NCBI RefSeq assembly: GCF_001698125.1
Contig: NZ_CP013854.1
Span: 3,410,001 to 3,474,000, forward strand
DNA from: Pseudonocardia sp. HH130630-07
Lineage (GTDB): Bacteria > Actinomycetota > Actinomycetes > Mycobacteriales > Pseudonocardiaceae
DNA: 64,000 bases
Direction: 5' to 3'
The notes below the pieces were generated by a model. It searched no databases. It was not told the origin of the DNA and was given only the letters and a program-made list of their open reading frames with translations. Both the position numbers and the translations under genes were made by a program. Positions 30,798 through 39,438 of the stretch are shown piece by piece (within the stretch, counting starts at the first letter, position 1; each line of letters opens with the position of its first letter).

Positions 30798-30844
30798 ACT
30801 CATGGAGCTTCAGCCCGGTGACACCGGGCCGAAGCTCCATGAGT
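30798..30844. repeat. 47-nt palindromic repeat, copy 1
   Basis: Outer arms ACTCATGGAGCTTC / GAAGCTCCATGAGT (14 bp, perfect), one A-C mismatch, then an inner 8-bp stem GCCCGGTG/CACCGGGC with a 1-base loop. It lies after the FAD gene and before the convergent DedA gene, so it can form a strong hairpin on either strand. Confidence 0.9.
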
Positions 30845-30861
30845 GGATAGGGGCCCGGGAT

Positions 30862-30908
30862 ACTCATGGAGCTTCGGCCCGGTCGTACGGGGCTGAAGCT
30901 CCATGAGT
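30862..30908. repeat. 47-nt palindromic repeat, copy 2
   Basis: Same 14-bp outer arms as copy 1, 17 bases further on, with a diverged inner stem (GCCCGGTC/TACGGGGC). The outer stem extends one more pair (T/A). Two tandem copies lie in one convergent intergenic region. Confidence 0.9.
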
Positions 30909-30933
30909 ACGAAGAGCGCGGGCCGGGCCGAGA

Positions 30934-31884
30934 TCAGGCCTGGTTCTGCTCGGCGGCCTGCTGTGCCTTCTTGGCCTTCTGCTCCTTCTGGGCCTTCATG
31001 CTGGCCTGCACCGAGACCACCACGACGAGGCCGAGGGTGATCCACAGCGCGTACTTGTCGACCGCGAGGACGACGTCGACGGCGTGCTGCCCGATGCTGT
31101 AGCCGAGCCAGGCCACCAGTCCGGCGATGAGCCCGGCACCGAGGGCGTTGAGCACCATGAACGGCAGCAGCCGCATCCGGCCCATGCCGGCCAGCGCGAA
31201 GACCGCGGGGGCGGGGACGCCCGGCAGCGCCGCCGCGACGACGGCGATCGGCAGGACCCAGCGCGGGGCGGACCGCACCCGTGCCACGAACCGCTTGGCC
31301 GCCGCGCCCGGCGCCCAGAGCTCGATGATCTTCGCGCCCCAGCGGCGGCCGGCCAGCCAGAACAGCCAGTCGAACTTGATCATCCCGAAGATCCCGGCCG
31401 CGACCACCAGCCACAGGTCGGCCTCACCGATCCGGGCGAACGCGGCCCCGGCACCGATCGCCGACAGGCTGCCGGTGACCGCGGCCAGCGCGACCGGGTA
31501 CGACGCGATGAGCAGCGGCCGGAACGGCATCGACGCCAGGTTCAGCACGACGATCGCGACGGTCGCGATGATGATGAACCAGTCGCCGCCCCGCATCGGG
31601 CCGTCCCACGGGGCGACCTTGCGCAGGGCCTCGCGGGACTCCGCGAGCTCCTCGGGCGTGTAGTGCTCCTTCTTCCAGCGGAACCGGCGCTTCTTCACCG
31701 GCGCCGCCGGGGTCGCGGCCGCCGGGACGGCCGGGACGCCGTGCGGCGGGGTGGCAGCCTCGGACAGGCCGGGTGCGCCCACCGTGCCCACGGCGGGCAT
31801 GGCGAGCGTCGGGTCCTCCGGGTTGCCGTGATGGCCCGGCCCGGGGATCCCGCCCTGGTGCCTGCCGCTGGTCGCGCCCGTCAT
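30934..31884 (-). CDS. DedA/VTT-domain membrane protein
   Basis: 316-residue DedA-family (SNARE-associated Golgi/VTT) membrane protein. A polar Pro/Ala/Gly N-terminus (about 75 residues) precedes a basic stretch (KKRRFRWKK). About five membrane segments follow, with the DedA signature region FARIGEADLW...GMIKFDWLFWLAGRRWG and the Gly/Pro-rich ALPGVPAPAVFALAG. The C-terminus is a Lys/Gln/Ala-rich tail. DedA proteins act in lipid flipping and membrane homeostasis. I chose the ATG at 31884 because GGAGCAGG lies at proper distance; an ATG at 31917 lacks a ribosome site. Confidence 0.82.
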   Translation of the reverse strand: MTGATSGRHQGGIPGPGHHGNPEDPTLAMPAVGTVGAPGLSEAATPPHGVPAVPAAATPAAPVKKRRFRWKKEHYTPEELAESREALRKVAPWDGPMRGGDWFIIIATVAIVVLNLASMPFRPLLIASYPVALAAVTGSLSAIGAGAAFARIGEADLWLVVAAGIFGMIKFDWLFWLAGRRWGAKIIELWAPGAAAKRFVARVRSAPRWVLPIAVVAAALPGVPAPAVFALAGMGRMRLLPFMVLNALGAGLIAGLVAWLGYSIGQHAVDVVLAVDKYALWITLGLVVVVSVQASMKAQKEQKAKKAQQAAEQNQA

Positions 31885-32018
31885 GTCGCCTGCTCCGCTC
31901 CTCGCCGACTCGCTCATGGGACAAGAAGACACCGTGCCGTTGCGGCACGGTCAAGCCGGAGTGGTGAGGCTCGTCGGGAAGGGGCTGTCGCAAGGGGCGG
32001 CGTGCCGCGGTGACGGTG

Positions 32019-33146
32019 TCACCGGTGACCGGGCTCCACCAGCCGGCGGAGCAGTGCCTCGGCGGGCCCGGCCCGTCCCGCGCGTGCGGCCAGCGCGGCG
32101 ACGACGACGGTGCTGCCCCACACCCCCAGCCCGACGAGCGACGCCCCGGCCGGTCCGACGGAGCCACCGAGGTCGAGCAGGTAGGGCTCGAACAGCAGCA
32201 GCCAGGCCACGGACTGGGCGAGGTAGCAGCTCAGGGAGCGCCGCCCGCAGGCGACCAGCGCACCGGTCGGGCCCGAGTCCCGGCGGGTGCCGAGGTGCAC
32301 GGCGAGCAGGCCGATCGCCGCGGCGTAGCCGAGCCCGCCGGCGTACCCGGTGAGGGTGTGCAGCGCCCCCGCGGCGACGGCGGCGCCGGTGTCCGGGGAC
32401 CAGAGTCCCGTCGTCCGGGCCGCCTGGGGCAGCGCGCCGAGCACGGCGACGCCGATCCCGGCCGCCGCGGCCCGGCGGAGCAGCGGGCGGTGGGCCGCCG
32501 GGTCCTCCAGGAGCCGGCGGCGGGCGGCCAGGACCCCGAGCAGGAACGGGGCGGCGGCCATGACCGCGTTCAGCGGGGTCAGCACCGGGAACACCGTCAT
32601 CCGCAGGAGTGCGGACGTCAGCGGGTCGGCGGGAGCCTCGGCGCCGCCGGTCGGGTCGGGGACGGCGAGCACCGCTCCGTACGCCAGCGCCCCGGTCCCC
32701 GCCGCGACGACGGCGATCGTGACCAGGCGGCGGGCCGGGGCGCGCAGCATCCCGGCCCAGAGCAGGGCGAGCAGGCCGTAGGCGGCGAGGATGTCGCCGG
32801 TGAACAGCAGGACGGTGTGCCCGATCCCGAAGGCCACCAGCCACCCGCCGCGCCGGCGCAGTACCCGTCGCGCCCCGTCCGGGCCGGCGGTGCGCTCCCG
32901 GCTGCGCAGGATCTGGACCAGTCCGTAGCCGAACAGGGCCGCGAACATCGGGTAGGCCCGGCTGTCGACGAGCAGGGTCAGCACGACCTGGACGACCGTG
33001 TCCGCCGGCGTGGTCGTGCCCGGCAGCGGGGCGAGCACGCGACCGGTGAGCAGCTGCGCGTGGGCCAGCGCGATCAGGGCGAGCATCAGGCCGCGCGCCA
33101 GGTCGGGCGCGAGCGCCCGCTCGCGCAGTGCCGGTGCGACGGACAC
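32019..33146 (-). CDS. DUF418-like multi-spanning membrane protein
   Basis: 375-residue membrane protein with about nine or ten hydrophobic segments. Features typical of the DUF418 (YeiB-like) family are the first segment with RALAPDLARGLMLALIALAH, then FAALFGYGLVQI and a C-terminal CGRRSLSCYLAQSV. The function of the family is unknown; it is distantly related to acyltransferase-3 proteins. The GTG start follows AAAGGAGACC. It is divergent from the TetR gene, and a TetR-like operator copy sits just before its ribosome site, so the TetR protein most likely represses it. Confidence 0.85.
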   Translation of the reverse strand: MSVAPALRERALAPDLARGLMLALIALAHAQLLTGRVLAPLPGTTTPADTVVQVVLTLLVDSRAYPMFAALFGYGLVQILRSRERTAGPDGARRVLRRRGGWLVAFGIGHTVLLFTGDILAAYGLLALLWAGMLRAPARRLVTIAVVAAGTGALAYGAVLAVPDPTGGAEAPADPLTSALLRMTVFPVLTPLNAVMAAAPFLLGVLAARRRLLEDPAAHRPLLRRAAAAGIGVAVLGALPQAARTTGLWSPDTGAAVAAGALHTLTGYAGGLGYAAAIGLLAVHLGTRRDSGPTGALVACGRRSLSCYLAQSVAWLLLFEPYLLDLGGSVGPAGASLVGLGVWGSTVVVAALAARAGRAGPAEALLRRLVEPGHR

Positions 33147-33160
33147 GACGGTCTCCTTTA

Positions 33161-33178
33161 AGATACGGATACGTAGCT
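33161..33178. promoter_or_regulatory. TetR operator copy 2 (imperfect)
   Basis: AGATACGGATACGTAGCT matches the perfect operator at 33194 in 15 of 18 positions and lies 14 bases before the DUF418-like start, overlapping its likely promoter. Two sites 33 bases apart (three helical turns) suggest joint occupancy by the TetR protein. Confidence 0.75.
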
Positions 33179-33193
33179 ATTGATGCGAGATTA

Positions 33194-33211
33194 AGATACG
33201 GATCCGTATCT
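33194..33211. promoter_or_regulatory. TetR operator copy 1 (perfect palindrome)
   Basis: Perfect 18-bp palindrome AGATACGGATCCGTATCT in the divergent intergenic region, 18 bases before the TetR start. It should mediate autorepression and control of the membrane-protein gene. Confidence 0.85.
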
Positions 33212-33229
33212 AACAAGGGGTGATCCCAG

Positions 33230-33805
33230 GTGCCTTCGCGGCGTCGCGGGGACGAGCTGATGGCGGCCCTGTACGAGGCGGTCCTCGCCGAGGTCGACGA
33301 GGTCGGCCTCGGCAGGCTGACGATGGAGGGCGTCGCCCGCCGGGCCGGGACGGCCAAGACCACGCTCTACCGGCGCTGGCCCGATCCCGGGGCGTTGCTG
33401 GTCGAGGCGATCGGCGCCGCGTACCCGACCGAGCGGCCGTCACCGGCCGCGGACGACCTGCGCGGCGACCTGATCCGGGCGCTGGAGCTGCTGCTGGAGT
33501 GGTCGCGGCACCCGAGTGCCCGCGCGGTCCAGGCCGTCCTCGCCGAACGGCGGCAGCACCCGGAGACGGTCGCGGCGCTGCAGCAGGTCTTCGACGCCTC
33601 CGGGCGCCGGTTCACCGCGACGGTGCTGCACCACTACGCCCGGCTCGGTCACCTCGACCCGGCCCGGGTGACGCCGGTGGTCGAGGACATCGGCGAGGCG
33701 CTGGTGCTCAAGCACGGGATCGACACGGGGCAGGAACCGGACCGGGAGCGGCTGGCCGAGATCGTCGACCAGGCGATCCTCCCCGCGGCCGGGGTCCCCC
33801 GCTGA
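33230..33805 (+). CDS. TetR-family repressor
   Basis: 191-residue TetR-family regulator. The helix-turn-helix near residues 25-60 contains RLTMEGVARRAGTAKTTLYRRWPD. The C-terminal ligand domain (LLEWSRHPSARAVQAVLAERRQHPE, in parts) resembles the TetR_C_16/AcrR-like group. The GTG start follows CAAGGGG. The perfect palindrome and its second copy upstream indicate autorepression and repression of the divergent DUF418-like gene. The stop lies only 7 bases from the convergent phosphotransferase gene. Confidence 0.93.
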   Translation: MPSRRRGDELMAALYEAVLAEVDEVGLGRLTMEGVARRAGTAKTTLYRRWPDPGALLVEAIGAAYPTERPSPAADDLRGDLIRALELLLEWSRHPSARAVQAVLAERRQHPETVAALQQVFDASGRRFTATVLHHYARLGHLDPARVTPVVEDIGEALVLKHGIDTGQEPDRERLAEIVDQAILPAAGVPR

Positions 33806-33812
33806 TCGGCGT

Positions 33813-34754
33813 TCAGCCGTCCGGTGGCGTCATCAGGGCGGTGACGTAGCCGTCCAGCCGGGCCCCGACCGTGCCCGGTGTCAGGTCCGGGCGGCCCGAG
33901 CCCTGCCACGCGCGCGTGACGACGTGCACGTCCTCGGAGAACGCCAGTGCGTCCCGCACCCGCCAGTACCGGCGGGCCCGTGCTGCGACCGCGAGCCGCC
34001 CGCCGGCGTCGGTGTAGGCGGCGGTGAACCGGTCACCCCACCCGGGACCGTGCAACAGCTCGAGGGTGGTGGCGCAGTGCGCCACGTCGAGGTCCGCCGG
34101 CCCCCAGGACGGCGCCGCCCAGTCGACGACGCCGGTGATCCGCGGCCCGTCGCCGAACAGCACGTTGCCGGGGTGGACGTCGCGGTGCAGGTGCCGCCCC
34201 GTCCAGTGCGGCACGGCGTCGCGGAGCAGGTCGGTCGCGGCCGCCCACGCCTCGGCGTCGGCGCCCTCCGGGGGGACGACGGTGTCGGCGGTGGTCAGGG
34301 TCGTGAACACCGGGGGACGTGCGGCGGGGCGGACGGCGTGGATCTCGACCAGCCGGCGGGCCAGCAGGGGCACCCGGTCCGCCACACCCTCGTCGTCGAG
34401 GACCGCCCGGCCCGGCAGGTGGGTCATCAGCAGTGACGGGTGCTCGCACCGGCGGGCGGTGGCATCGACCGCGACCAGCCGGGGTGCCCGGATGCGGGGG
34501 TGGTCCGCGAGCAGGGTGAGGGCGTCGGCCTCCCGGGTGAGCGGCTCGGCGGCCCGGCCGGTGCCGGGCAGGGACCGCAGCACCAGCGCCCGGGTGCCGC
34601 CGGTCCGCGCGGCGACGGTCAGCGTCCGCATCTCGGCGCTGATCCCGCCGGGCAGGGGCGCGGACCCGACGACCCGTTCCCCGGCGTCGAGGTGCCGGTG
34701 CACCCACGCGAGGGTCGACGGCCGGTGAACGGCCCATCCCGTGTGCTCGTCCAC
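33813..34754 (-). CDS. Aminoglycoside phosphotransferase (APH) family kinase-like protein
   Basis: 313-residue APH/choline-kinase-fold protein. Catalytic loop HLHRDVHPGNVLF (HxDxxxxN) and metal motif GVVDWAAPSWGPADLDVA are both intact, so it should be an active small-molecule kinase. The N-lobe has ALVLRSLP as a likely Lys-less beta strand, with Arg where kinases usually have the ATP-binding Lys. The substrate is unknown; most chromosomal family members are not drug-resistance enzymes. The GTG at 34754 was chosen for position; its Shine-Dalgarno is close (GGGCGGGA). Confidence 0.82.
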   Translation of the reverse strand: MDEHTGWAVHRPSTLAWVHRHLDAGERVVGSAPLPGGISAEMRTLTVAARTGGTRALVLRSLPGTGRAAEPLTREADALTLLADHPRIRAPRLVAVDATARRCEHPSLLMTHLPGRAVLDDEGVADRVPLLARRLVEIHAVRPAARPPVFTTLTTADTVVPPEGADAEAWAAATDLLRDAVPHWTGRHLHRDVHPGNVLFGDGPRITGVVDWAAPSWGPADLDVAHCATTLELLHGPGWGDRFTAAYTDAGGRLAVAARARRYWRVRDALAFSEDVHVVTRAWQGSGRPDLTPGTVGARLDGYVTALMTPPDG

Positions 34755-34952
34755 TCCCGCCCATCCTGCACGGCTCCGGTGCCGGGGGGAACGCGTTTCG
34801 GTGCACGGCCTCCCCCCGGGGCGGTAGTGACACCACGTCACCGGTGCGCGTGACCCGTCGCCACTGGGACGGCCCCGCACCGTGCGGTGCGATGGATCGC
34901 GATCGAGAAGTCATCGCTGGTGGGCGGCCGACCGGCCGTCGAGCGGGAGGGT

Positions 34953-36611
34953 GTGAGCATCGTGATCTCCGGGCCGACGTCGGCCGACCAGGTACCGACC
35001 GGGACGCAGCGGCCGCCGGGGCGCGGCCGGTGGACGGTCGTGTCGAGGGGGGCCGCGGTCCTCGCCGCCTCCGTCCTGCTGCTGACCGGGTGCACCGGTG
35101 CGGCCTCCTCCGCGCCGTCCGGGCCGCCGGCCCCGGTACCTGCCCCGATCGAGTGGAGCGAGTGCGGGCCGAACCGCGACTGCGCCACCGTCGAGGTGCC
35201 GGTCGAGTACACCGAGCCGGCGGGGGAGACGATCCCGATCGCGGTCGTGCGGCACCGGGCGACCGATCCCGCCCAGCGCATCGGCACGCTGTTCTTCAAC
35301 CCCGGCGGGCCGGGCGTGCCCGCGACCGAGCAGGTGCAGGGGATCGACGCCGCGCAGGGCACCGGCATGTTCTCCCCGGCCGTGCTGGCGCGGTTCGACG
35401 TCGTCGGCATGGACCCGCGCGGTGTCGGTGCGTCCGGTGAGGTCCGCTGCCTGACCGACGAGCAGCGCGCGGCGCGGGCGGCCGACGACCTCGACCCGGC
35501 CGTCCCGGGCGGCAAGCCGCTCCCCGAGCTGCAGGCCGACGCCGCGGAGTTCGCCGCGGGCTGTGCGGCCCACCAGAGCCCGCAGTTCCTCGCGAGCCTG
35601 TCCACCGACAACGTCGCCCGGGACATGGACCAGGTCCGGGCCGCGATCGGCGAGGAGCAGATCACCTTCTACGGGGTCTCCTACGGCACGGTCGTCGGGC
35701 CGACGTACGCCACGCTGTTCCCGGACCGCGTCCGGCAGATGGTCATCGACGCGCCGGTGGACACCGAGCTGTGGCGCACCGACCCGCTGGCCCTGCTCGA
35801 CGACGTCGACCGGGCCAACGAGGCGACCCTGGCGGCGTGGTTCGACACCTGCCGGGCCGAGGGCGTGGCGGCGTGTCCCTTCGGCGCCGGCGATCCCGAG
35901 GCGGCGTTCGACGCGCTGGTCGCCCGGCTGGAGGCGAACCCGCTGCAGGTCCCGCCGGTCGAGGGGCTGACCCCCGGCGGCACCCTGGACGGTGCCGTGG
36001 CGATCGAGGCCGTCCGGTCCGGCGCCGGGGCGCGGTTCCTCTGGCCGACGCTCACCGCCGGGCTGACGAGTGCCGAGCAGGGCGACGGCACGCTGCTGCA
36101 CTTCCTGGTCACCCTCGTCTCGGTGTCCCCGTTCGGTGCTCCGCTGGCCACCCACCAGGAGAGCCACAACGCGGTGCGCTGCATGGACTGGCAGACGCCG
36201 ACCGACATCGCGGCCCACACCACCGCCGCCACCCGGATCACCGAGCGCGGTGGTCGGATGGGTTACCGTGCCGCCTACAGCGCGCTGAACTGCGCACAGT
36301 GGCCGGTGCGCAACGAGGACCGGATCGCCGAGCCGCTGACCGGCGCCGGTGCCCCGCCGATCCTGGTCGTCGGTGGGCGGGTGGACCCGGTGTCGCCGCA
36401 CCACTGGGCGGAGGCGATGGCCGGGCGCCTGGAGTCCGCGGTGCTGCTGACCCGCGAGGGCGTCGGCCACGGTTCGTACCGCACCAGCGGCGGATGCGTC
36501 GACGCGGCCGTGGACGCGACGCTGATCGACGGGAACCTCCCGGCCGACGGCACCGTGTGCACGCCCGACGACCCCGGGACGACGAAGCCCGCCGCCGGTC
36601 CCGGCCAGTGA
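34953..36611 (+). CDS. Lipoprotein alpha/beta hydrolase, tripeptidyl aminopeptidase (TAP) type
   Basis: 552-residue exported hydrolase. The N-terminal signal ends in the lipobox LLLTGC (Cys47), so it is probably anchored to the outer face of the membrane. The alpha/beta-hydrolase core has FFNPGGPG (oxyanion), RFDVVGMDPRGVGAS, the nucleophile S243 in YGVSYGT, and the C-terminal TAP domain with VVGGRVDPVSPHHWAEAM (Asp) and GVGHGSY (His). Such SlpD/SlpE-like enzymes remove tripeptides or hydrolyse esters outside the cell. The start is uncertain between GTGs at 34953 and 34962. A strong hairpin follows. Confidence 0.9.
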   Translation: MSIVISGPTSADQVPTGTQRPPGRGRWTVVSRGAAVLAASVLLLTGCTGAASSAPSGPPAPVPAPIEWSECGPNRDCATVEVPVEYTEPAGETIPIAVVRHRATDPAQRIGTLFFNPGGPGVPATEQVQGIDAAQGTGMFSPAVLARFDVVGMDPRGVGASGEVRCLTDEQRAARAADDLDPAVPGGKPLPELQADAAEFAAGCAAHQSPQFLASLSTDNVARDMDQVRAAIGEEQITFYGVSYGTVVGPTYATLFPDRVRQMVIDAPVDTELWRTDPLALLDDVDRANEATLAAWFDTCRAEGVAACPFGAGDPEAAFDALVARLEANPLQVPPVEGLTPGGTLDGAVAIEAVRSGAGARFLWPTLTAGLTSAEQGDGTLLHFLVTLVSVSPFGAPLATHQESHNAVRCMDWQTPTDIAAHTTAATRITERGGRMGYRAAYSALNCAQWPVRNEDRIAEPLTGAGAPPILVVGGRVDPVSPHHWAEAMAGRLESAVLLTREGVGHGSYRTSGGCVDAAVDATLIDGNLPADGTVCTPDDPGTTKPAAGPGQ

Positions 36612-36616
36612 CCGCG

Positions 36617-36647
36617 GGCGGGCCCGGCGTACCGCGCCGGGCCCGCC
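36617..36647. terminator. Hairpin terminator of the TAP-type hydrolase gene
   Basis: Perfect 13-bp stem GGCGGGCCCGGCG/CGCCGGGCCCGCC with a 5-base loop, starting 6 bases after the stop. Confidence 0.8.
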
Positions 36648-36792
36648 GGCCGGTCGGCGCCATGCCGTCGATCCTCGGATAGAACCGTTGCAGGACAACG
36701 TAATCACCCCGTCGTGAGCGACGCGGGCACCCGTCCGGTGGAACCGGGCCGGGGCGCCGTATCCGAGCCCGTCCGGAGTGGTTGACGGCATC

Positions 36793-37293
36793 ATGAAGAT
36801 CATTGCTGTGCTGTCCGCACTCGTGCTCGCCGCCGGGATCGCCTTCACCGGGACCGCGGCCGCCCAGACCCAGGGCGGGACCACCTACACGTCGAACGCC
36901 GACGGAGTGAGCGACCTGGGGCCGTTCAGCTGGGACGTGACCAAGCGGCCCGACGGGACGGTCGTCGGCGGGGCGTCGATCGAGACCGCCTTCGTGAAGA
37001 CGACGGGGCGGGTGACCTGCGCGGAGTTCGACGGCAACCGTGTGGGGTTCCTGTTCACCCTGGGCAGCGACACCAAGCCCGCGGTCCTCGCCGGCCTGTC
37101 GATGTTCATCACCGCGGAGGACCGGGCTTTCAACACGGGTGACATCGTGGATCCGGACAAGGCAGATCTGGTGGGCGGCTCCGGTGCCGCTCCGGCGGCG
37201 GCCTTCATCGGGTGCAAGCCCTCGCTGACGCCGTTCAGGGTCCAGTCGGGCGACATCGCCAACCAGACCCGGAACGACGACGACGAGGGCTGA
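36793..37293 (+). CDS. Small secreted protein of unknown function
   Basis: 166 residues from the ATG at 36793. A clear signal peptide (MKIIAVLSALVLAAGIAFTG) with likely cleavage at AAA-QTQ yields a mature protein of about 138 residues. It contains two Cys (TCAEFDG, FIGCKPS) that could form a disulfide, and an acidic tail (NDDDEG). The ribosome site is weak; an in-frame GTG at 36778 is an alternative. Not recognised as a known family; similar short secreted proteins are widespread in actinobacteria. Confidence 0.75.
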   Translation: MKIIAVLSALVLAAGIAFTGTAAAQTQGGTTYTSNADGVSDLGPFSWDVTKRPDGTVVGGASIETAFVKTTGRVTCAEFDGNRVGFLFTLGSDTKPAVLAGLSMFITAEDRAFNTGDIVDPDKADLVGGSGAAPAAAFIGCKPSLTPFRVQSGDIANQTRNDDDEG

Positions 37294-37304
37294 GCCGGCG
37301 TCGC

Positions 37305-37447
37305 GCACCCCGGCTCCCAGCTCGTACTCGACCGTCGGTCGGGCGGCCCGGCCGCATGGCCGGGGCGGCACCGATCGGTCCGACCGGTCCGTCCGGTGGA
37401 GCCCTGCGCCCCGTCGTCGGCCGGGTACGGGCGGGGAGCCGCGGTGC
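37305..37447. repeat. Imperfect inverted repeat of about 143 bp
   Basis: The outer 43 or so bases of each arm match with about eight mismatches (GCACC-CGGCTCCC at 37305 and its complement ending at 37447). The inner part diverges into shorter G/C hairpins. It lies between the secreted-protein gene and the dehydrogenase; it could end transcription of the first or be a degraded mobile element. Confidence 0.6.
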
Positions 37448-37578
37448 GGTCATCGGTTTCCCGCCGCGGGGCCCGGGTAGCCGCTGCTCCGTACCGGTCG
37501 GCCCGGCCGGGACCTGCCCGGACGCGACCGGGGTCCCGGCGCGGGCCGTCCGGTACCCGATCGGAGAAGGAGGCGCCG

Positions 37579-38772
37579 ATGCGTGCCCTGACCTGGCACG
37601 GACGTCGTGACGTCCGTGTCGACACCGTGCCCGACCCCGTGATCGAGAAGCCCGACGACGTCGTCGTGCAGATCACCAGCACCGGCCTCTGCGGCTCGGA
37701 CCTGCACCTCTACGAGGTGCTCACGCCGTACCTGAGCGCGGGCGACATCCTCGGGCACGAGCCGATGGGCGTCGTCGCGGAGACCGGGCCCGAGGTCACC
37801 GAGCTGTCGGTGGGGGACCGGGTGGTCATCCCGTTCAACGTCAGTTGCGGGCACTGCTGGACCTGTGAGCGGGGCCTGCAGTCGCAGTGCGAGACGACCC
37901 AGAACCGCGAGATGGGCACCGGTGCCTCGCTGTTCGGCTACACCGAGCTCTACGGCCAGGTGCCCGGCGGGCAGGCCGAGTACCTGCGGGTGCCGTTCGG
38001 CAACTCGCTGCCGATCAGGGTCCCGGACGGCCCGCCGGACGACCGGTTCCTGTTCCTGTCCGACGTGCTCCCCACGGCGTACCAGGCGGTCCGCTACGCC
38101 GACACCCCGGCCGACGGCACGCTCGTCGTCGTGGGGCTCGGGCCGATCGGCGACATGTGCACCCGGATCGCCCGGCACCTCGGCGTCCGGCAGGTCGTCG
38201 GGGTCGACGTGGTGCCCGAGCGGCTGGCCAGGGTCGCCGACCGCGGGGTCACCGCACTCGACCTCGGCCGTGGTGAGTCCGACGTGCGCGACGCCGTCGG
38301 CTCCCTGACCCACGGTCGCGGCGCCGACGCCGTCATCGACGCGGTCGGTATGGAGGCCCACGGTTCACCGGTGGCGACGGCCGGGCAGAAGCTGGTCGCC
38401 TCGCTGCCGACGGCGCTGGGCCGCAAGCTGATGGAGACCGCGGGCACGGACCGGACGTCCGCGCTGGAGCTGGCGATCGCGCTGGTCCGGCGGGGCGGCA
38501 CGATCTCGCTGTCCGGGGTCTACGGCGGCACCGCCACCCCGGTGCCGATGCTCACCCTGTTCGACAAGCAGGTCCAGCTGCGGATGGGCCAGGCCAACGT
38601 CTGGCGCTGGGTGCCGGAGATCCTGCCGCTGCTGACCGACGCCGACCCGCTCGGCGTCGAGGACTTCACCACCCACCGGCTGCCGCTGGAGCAGGCTCCG
38701 GAGGCCTACTCGATGTTCCAGGCCAAGCAGGACGGCGCGGTGAAGGTCGTGCTGACGCCCGGGGCGGCCTGA
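37579..38772 (+). CDS. Zinc-dependent alcohol dehydrogenase, formaldehyde-dehydrogenase-like branch
   Basis: 397-residue medium-chain dehydrogenase. Catalytic zinc ligands lie in GLCGSDLH (Cys) and GHEPMG (His-Glu). The structural zinc loop has four Cys (SCGHCWTCERGLQSQC). The long insertion after it (FGYTELYGQVPGGQAEYLRVP) places it with glutathione-independent formaldehyde dehydrogenase-like and related proteins. The NAD(P) site is VVVGLGPIGDMCTRIARHLG with an Asp (VGVDVV) that favours NAD+. The ATG follows GAAGGAGG. Monocistronic; the substrate cannot be fixed from sequence. Confidence 0.92.
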   Translation: MRALTWHGRRDVRVDTVPDPVIEKPDDVVVQITSTGLCGSDLHLYEVLTPYLSAGDILGHEPMGVVAETGPEVTELSVGDRVVIPFNVSCGHCWTCERGLQSQCETTQNREMGTGASLFGYTELYGQVPGGQAEYLRVPFGNSLPIRVPDGPPDDRFLFLSDVLPTAYQAVRYADTPADGTLVVVGLGPIGDMCTRIARHLGVRQVVGVDVVPERLARVADRGVTALDLGRGESDVRDAVGSLTHGRGADAVIDAVGMEAHGSPVATAGQKLVASLPTALGRKLMETAGTDRTSALELAIALVRRGGTISLSGVYGGTATPVPMLTLFDKQVQLRMGQANVWRWVPEILPLLTDADPLGVEDFTTHRLPLEQAPEAYSMFQAKQDGAVKVVLTPGAA

Positions 38773-38791
38773 CCGCCCGGGCGTCGCGGCG

Positions 38792-39061
38792 TCATCGGCC
38801 CGGGTCGTCCGGGGTCTCCTCGGCCCTGGCCTCGGCGCCGGTGGTGCCGGCGTAGCCCTCGTCCTGGCCGGCCACCCGGCCCACGTACTCGCCGGTGTGG
38901 CCGGTGCCGGTCGTGGTGGCCGAGTCGCCGTGCTCGGTGTCGGCGCCGCCGGTGGTGCGGGCGTTGGCGAGGTTCGGGTCCGGCTCGACGTCCTCGGCCG
39001 GGCCGTCGCCGCGCAGCCGGTCGACGAGGCGGCGGACTCCGGTGCTGTCGTCGTGTGTCAT
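38792..39061 (-). CDS. Small acidic hypothetical protein
   Basis: 89 residues, rich in Asp, Glu, Gly and Thr and with no hydrophobic core, so probably largely disordered. The N-terminus VRRLVDRLRGDG may form a short helix. The ATG at 39061 follows GGCGGAG closely. It has the same strand and style as many short actinobacterial hypotheticals; no function can be given. It is convergent with the dehydrogenase. Confidence 0.5.
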   Translation of the reverse strand: MTHDDSTGVRRLVDRLRGDGPAEDVEPDPNLANARTTGGADTEHGDSATTTGTGHTGEYVGRVAGQDEGYAGTTGAEARAEETPDDPGR

Positions 39062-39207
39062 CTCCGCCGGGTACCAGCACCGGCGCCGGGTAAACCGCCG
39101 GATCACCGCCCGGCGGGCAGAGCAGCCGGACGAACCGGATGCCAGCCCGATCCCGGACGACCGGCCTCGCCGTGCCGGGGAACCCCCACCGCTCCCGGGG
39201 CCGGTCC

Positions 39208-39254
39208 ACTCATGGCGCGAAAGCCTCGTGTGAGCAGGCCGAAGCTCCATGAGT
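39208..39254. repeat. 47-nt palindromic repeat, copy 3 (degenerate)
   Basis: The right arm GAAGCTCCATGAGT is intact. The left arm begins ACTCATGG but then departs (CGCGAA), and the inner stem is weak. The same total length of 47 suggests point decay of an original copy. It lies between the small acidic gene and trpB, about 185 bases before the trpB start; the rest of the gap 39062-39438 holds the trpB promoter region. Confidence 0.8.
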
Positions 39255-39324
39255 GCGACACCGGCGGGGTGCGGCGGTACCAGAGCTCGTAGGTGAAACC
39301 CCTTGCGGTAATCGTCTCTCGGCG

Positions 39325-39335
39325 CAACTCAGTTG
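39325..39335. promoter_or_regulatory. Palindrome in the trpB upstream region
   Basis: CAACTCAGTTG, a perfect 11-base dyad about 105 bases before the trpB-like start, in a locally A/T-richer stretch. Candidate operator only; no leader peptide with repeated Trp codons was seen. Confidence 0.35.
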
Positions 39336-39438
39336 TGTGCGACGCAGCGCGGCGAATGCTGCGGTCCCGCCGAGTTCCAGCCGGTCGCAACACCGACGAC
39401 GAGCCCGGTACGCCCGCGACGTTCGTGAGGGAGTGCGC

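Noticed and set aside
30798-30908. CRISPR-like array
   Set aside because: The two units are palindromic with a 17-base spacer and are dispersed elsewhere as single copies, not a regular repeat-spacer series; no cas genes.
39293-39438. Trp-attenuator leader peptide before trpB
   Set aside because: No short frame with tandem TGG codons and no terminator/antiterminator pair was found.
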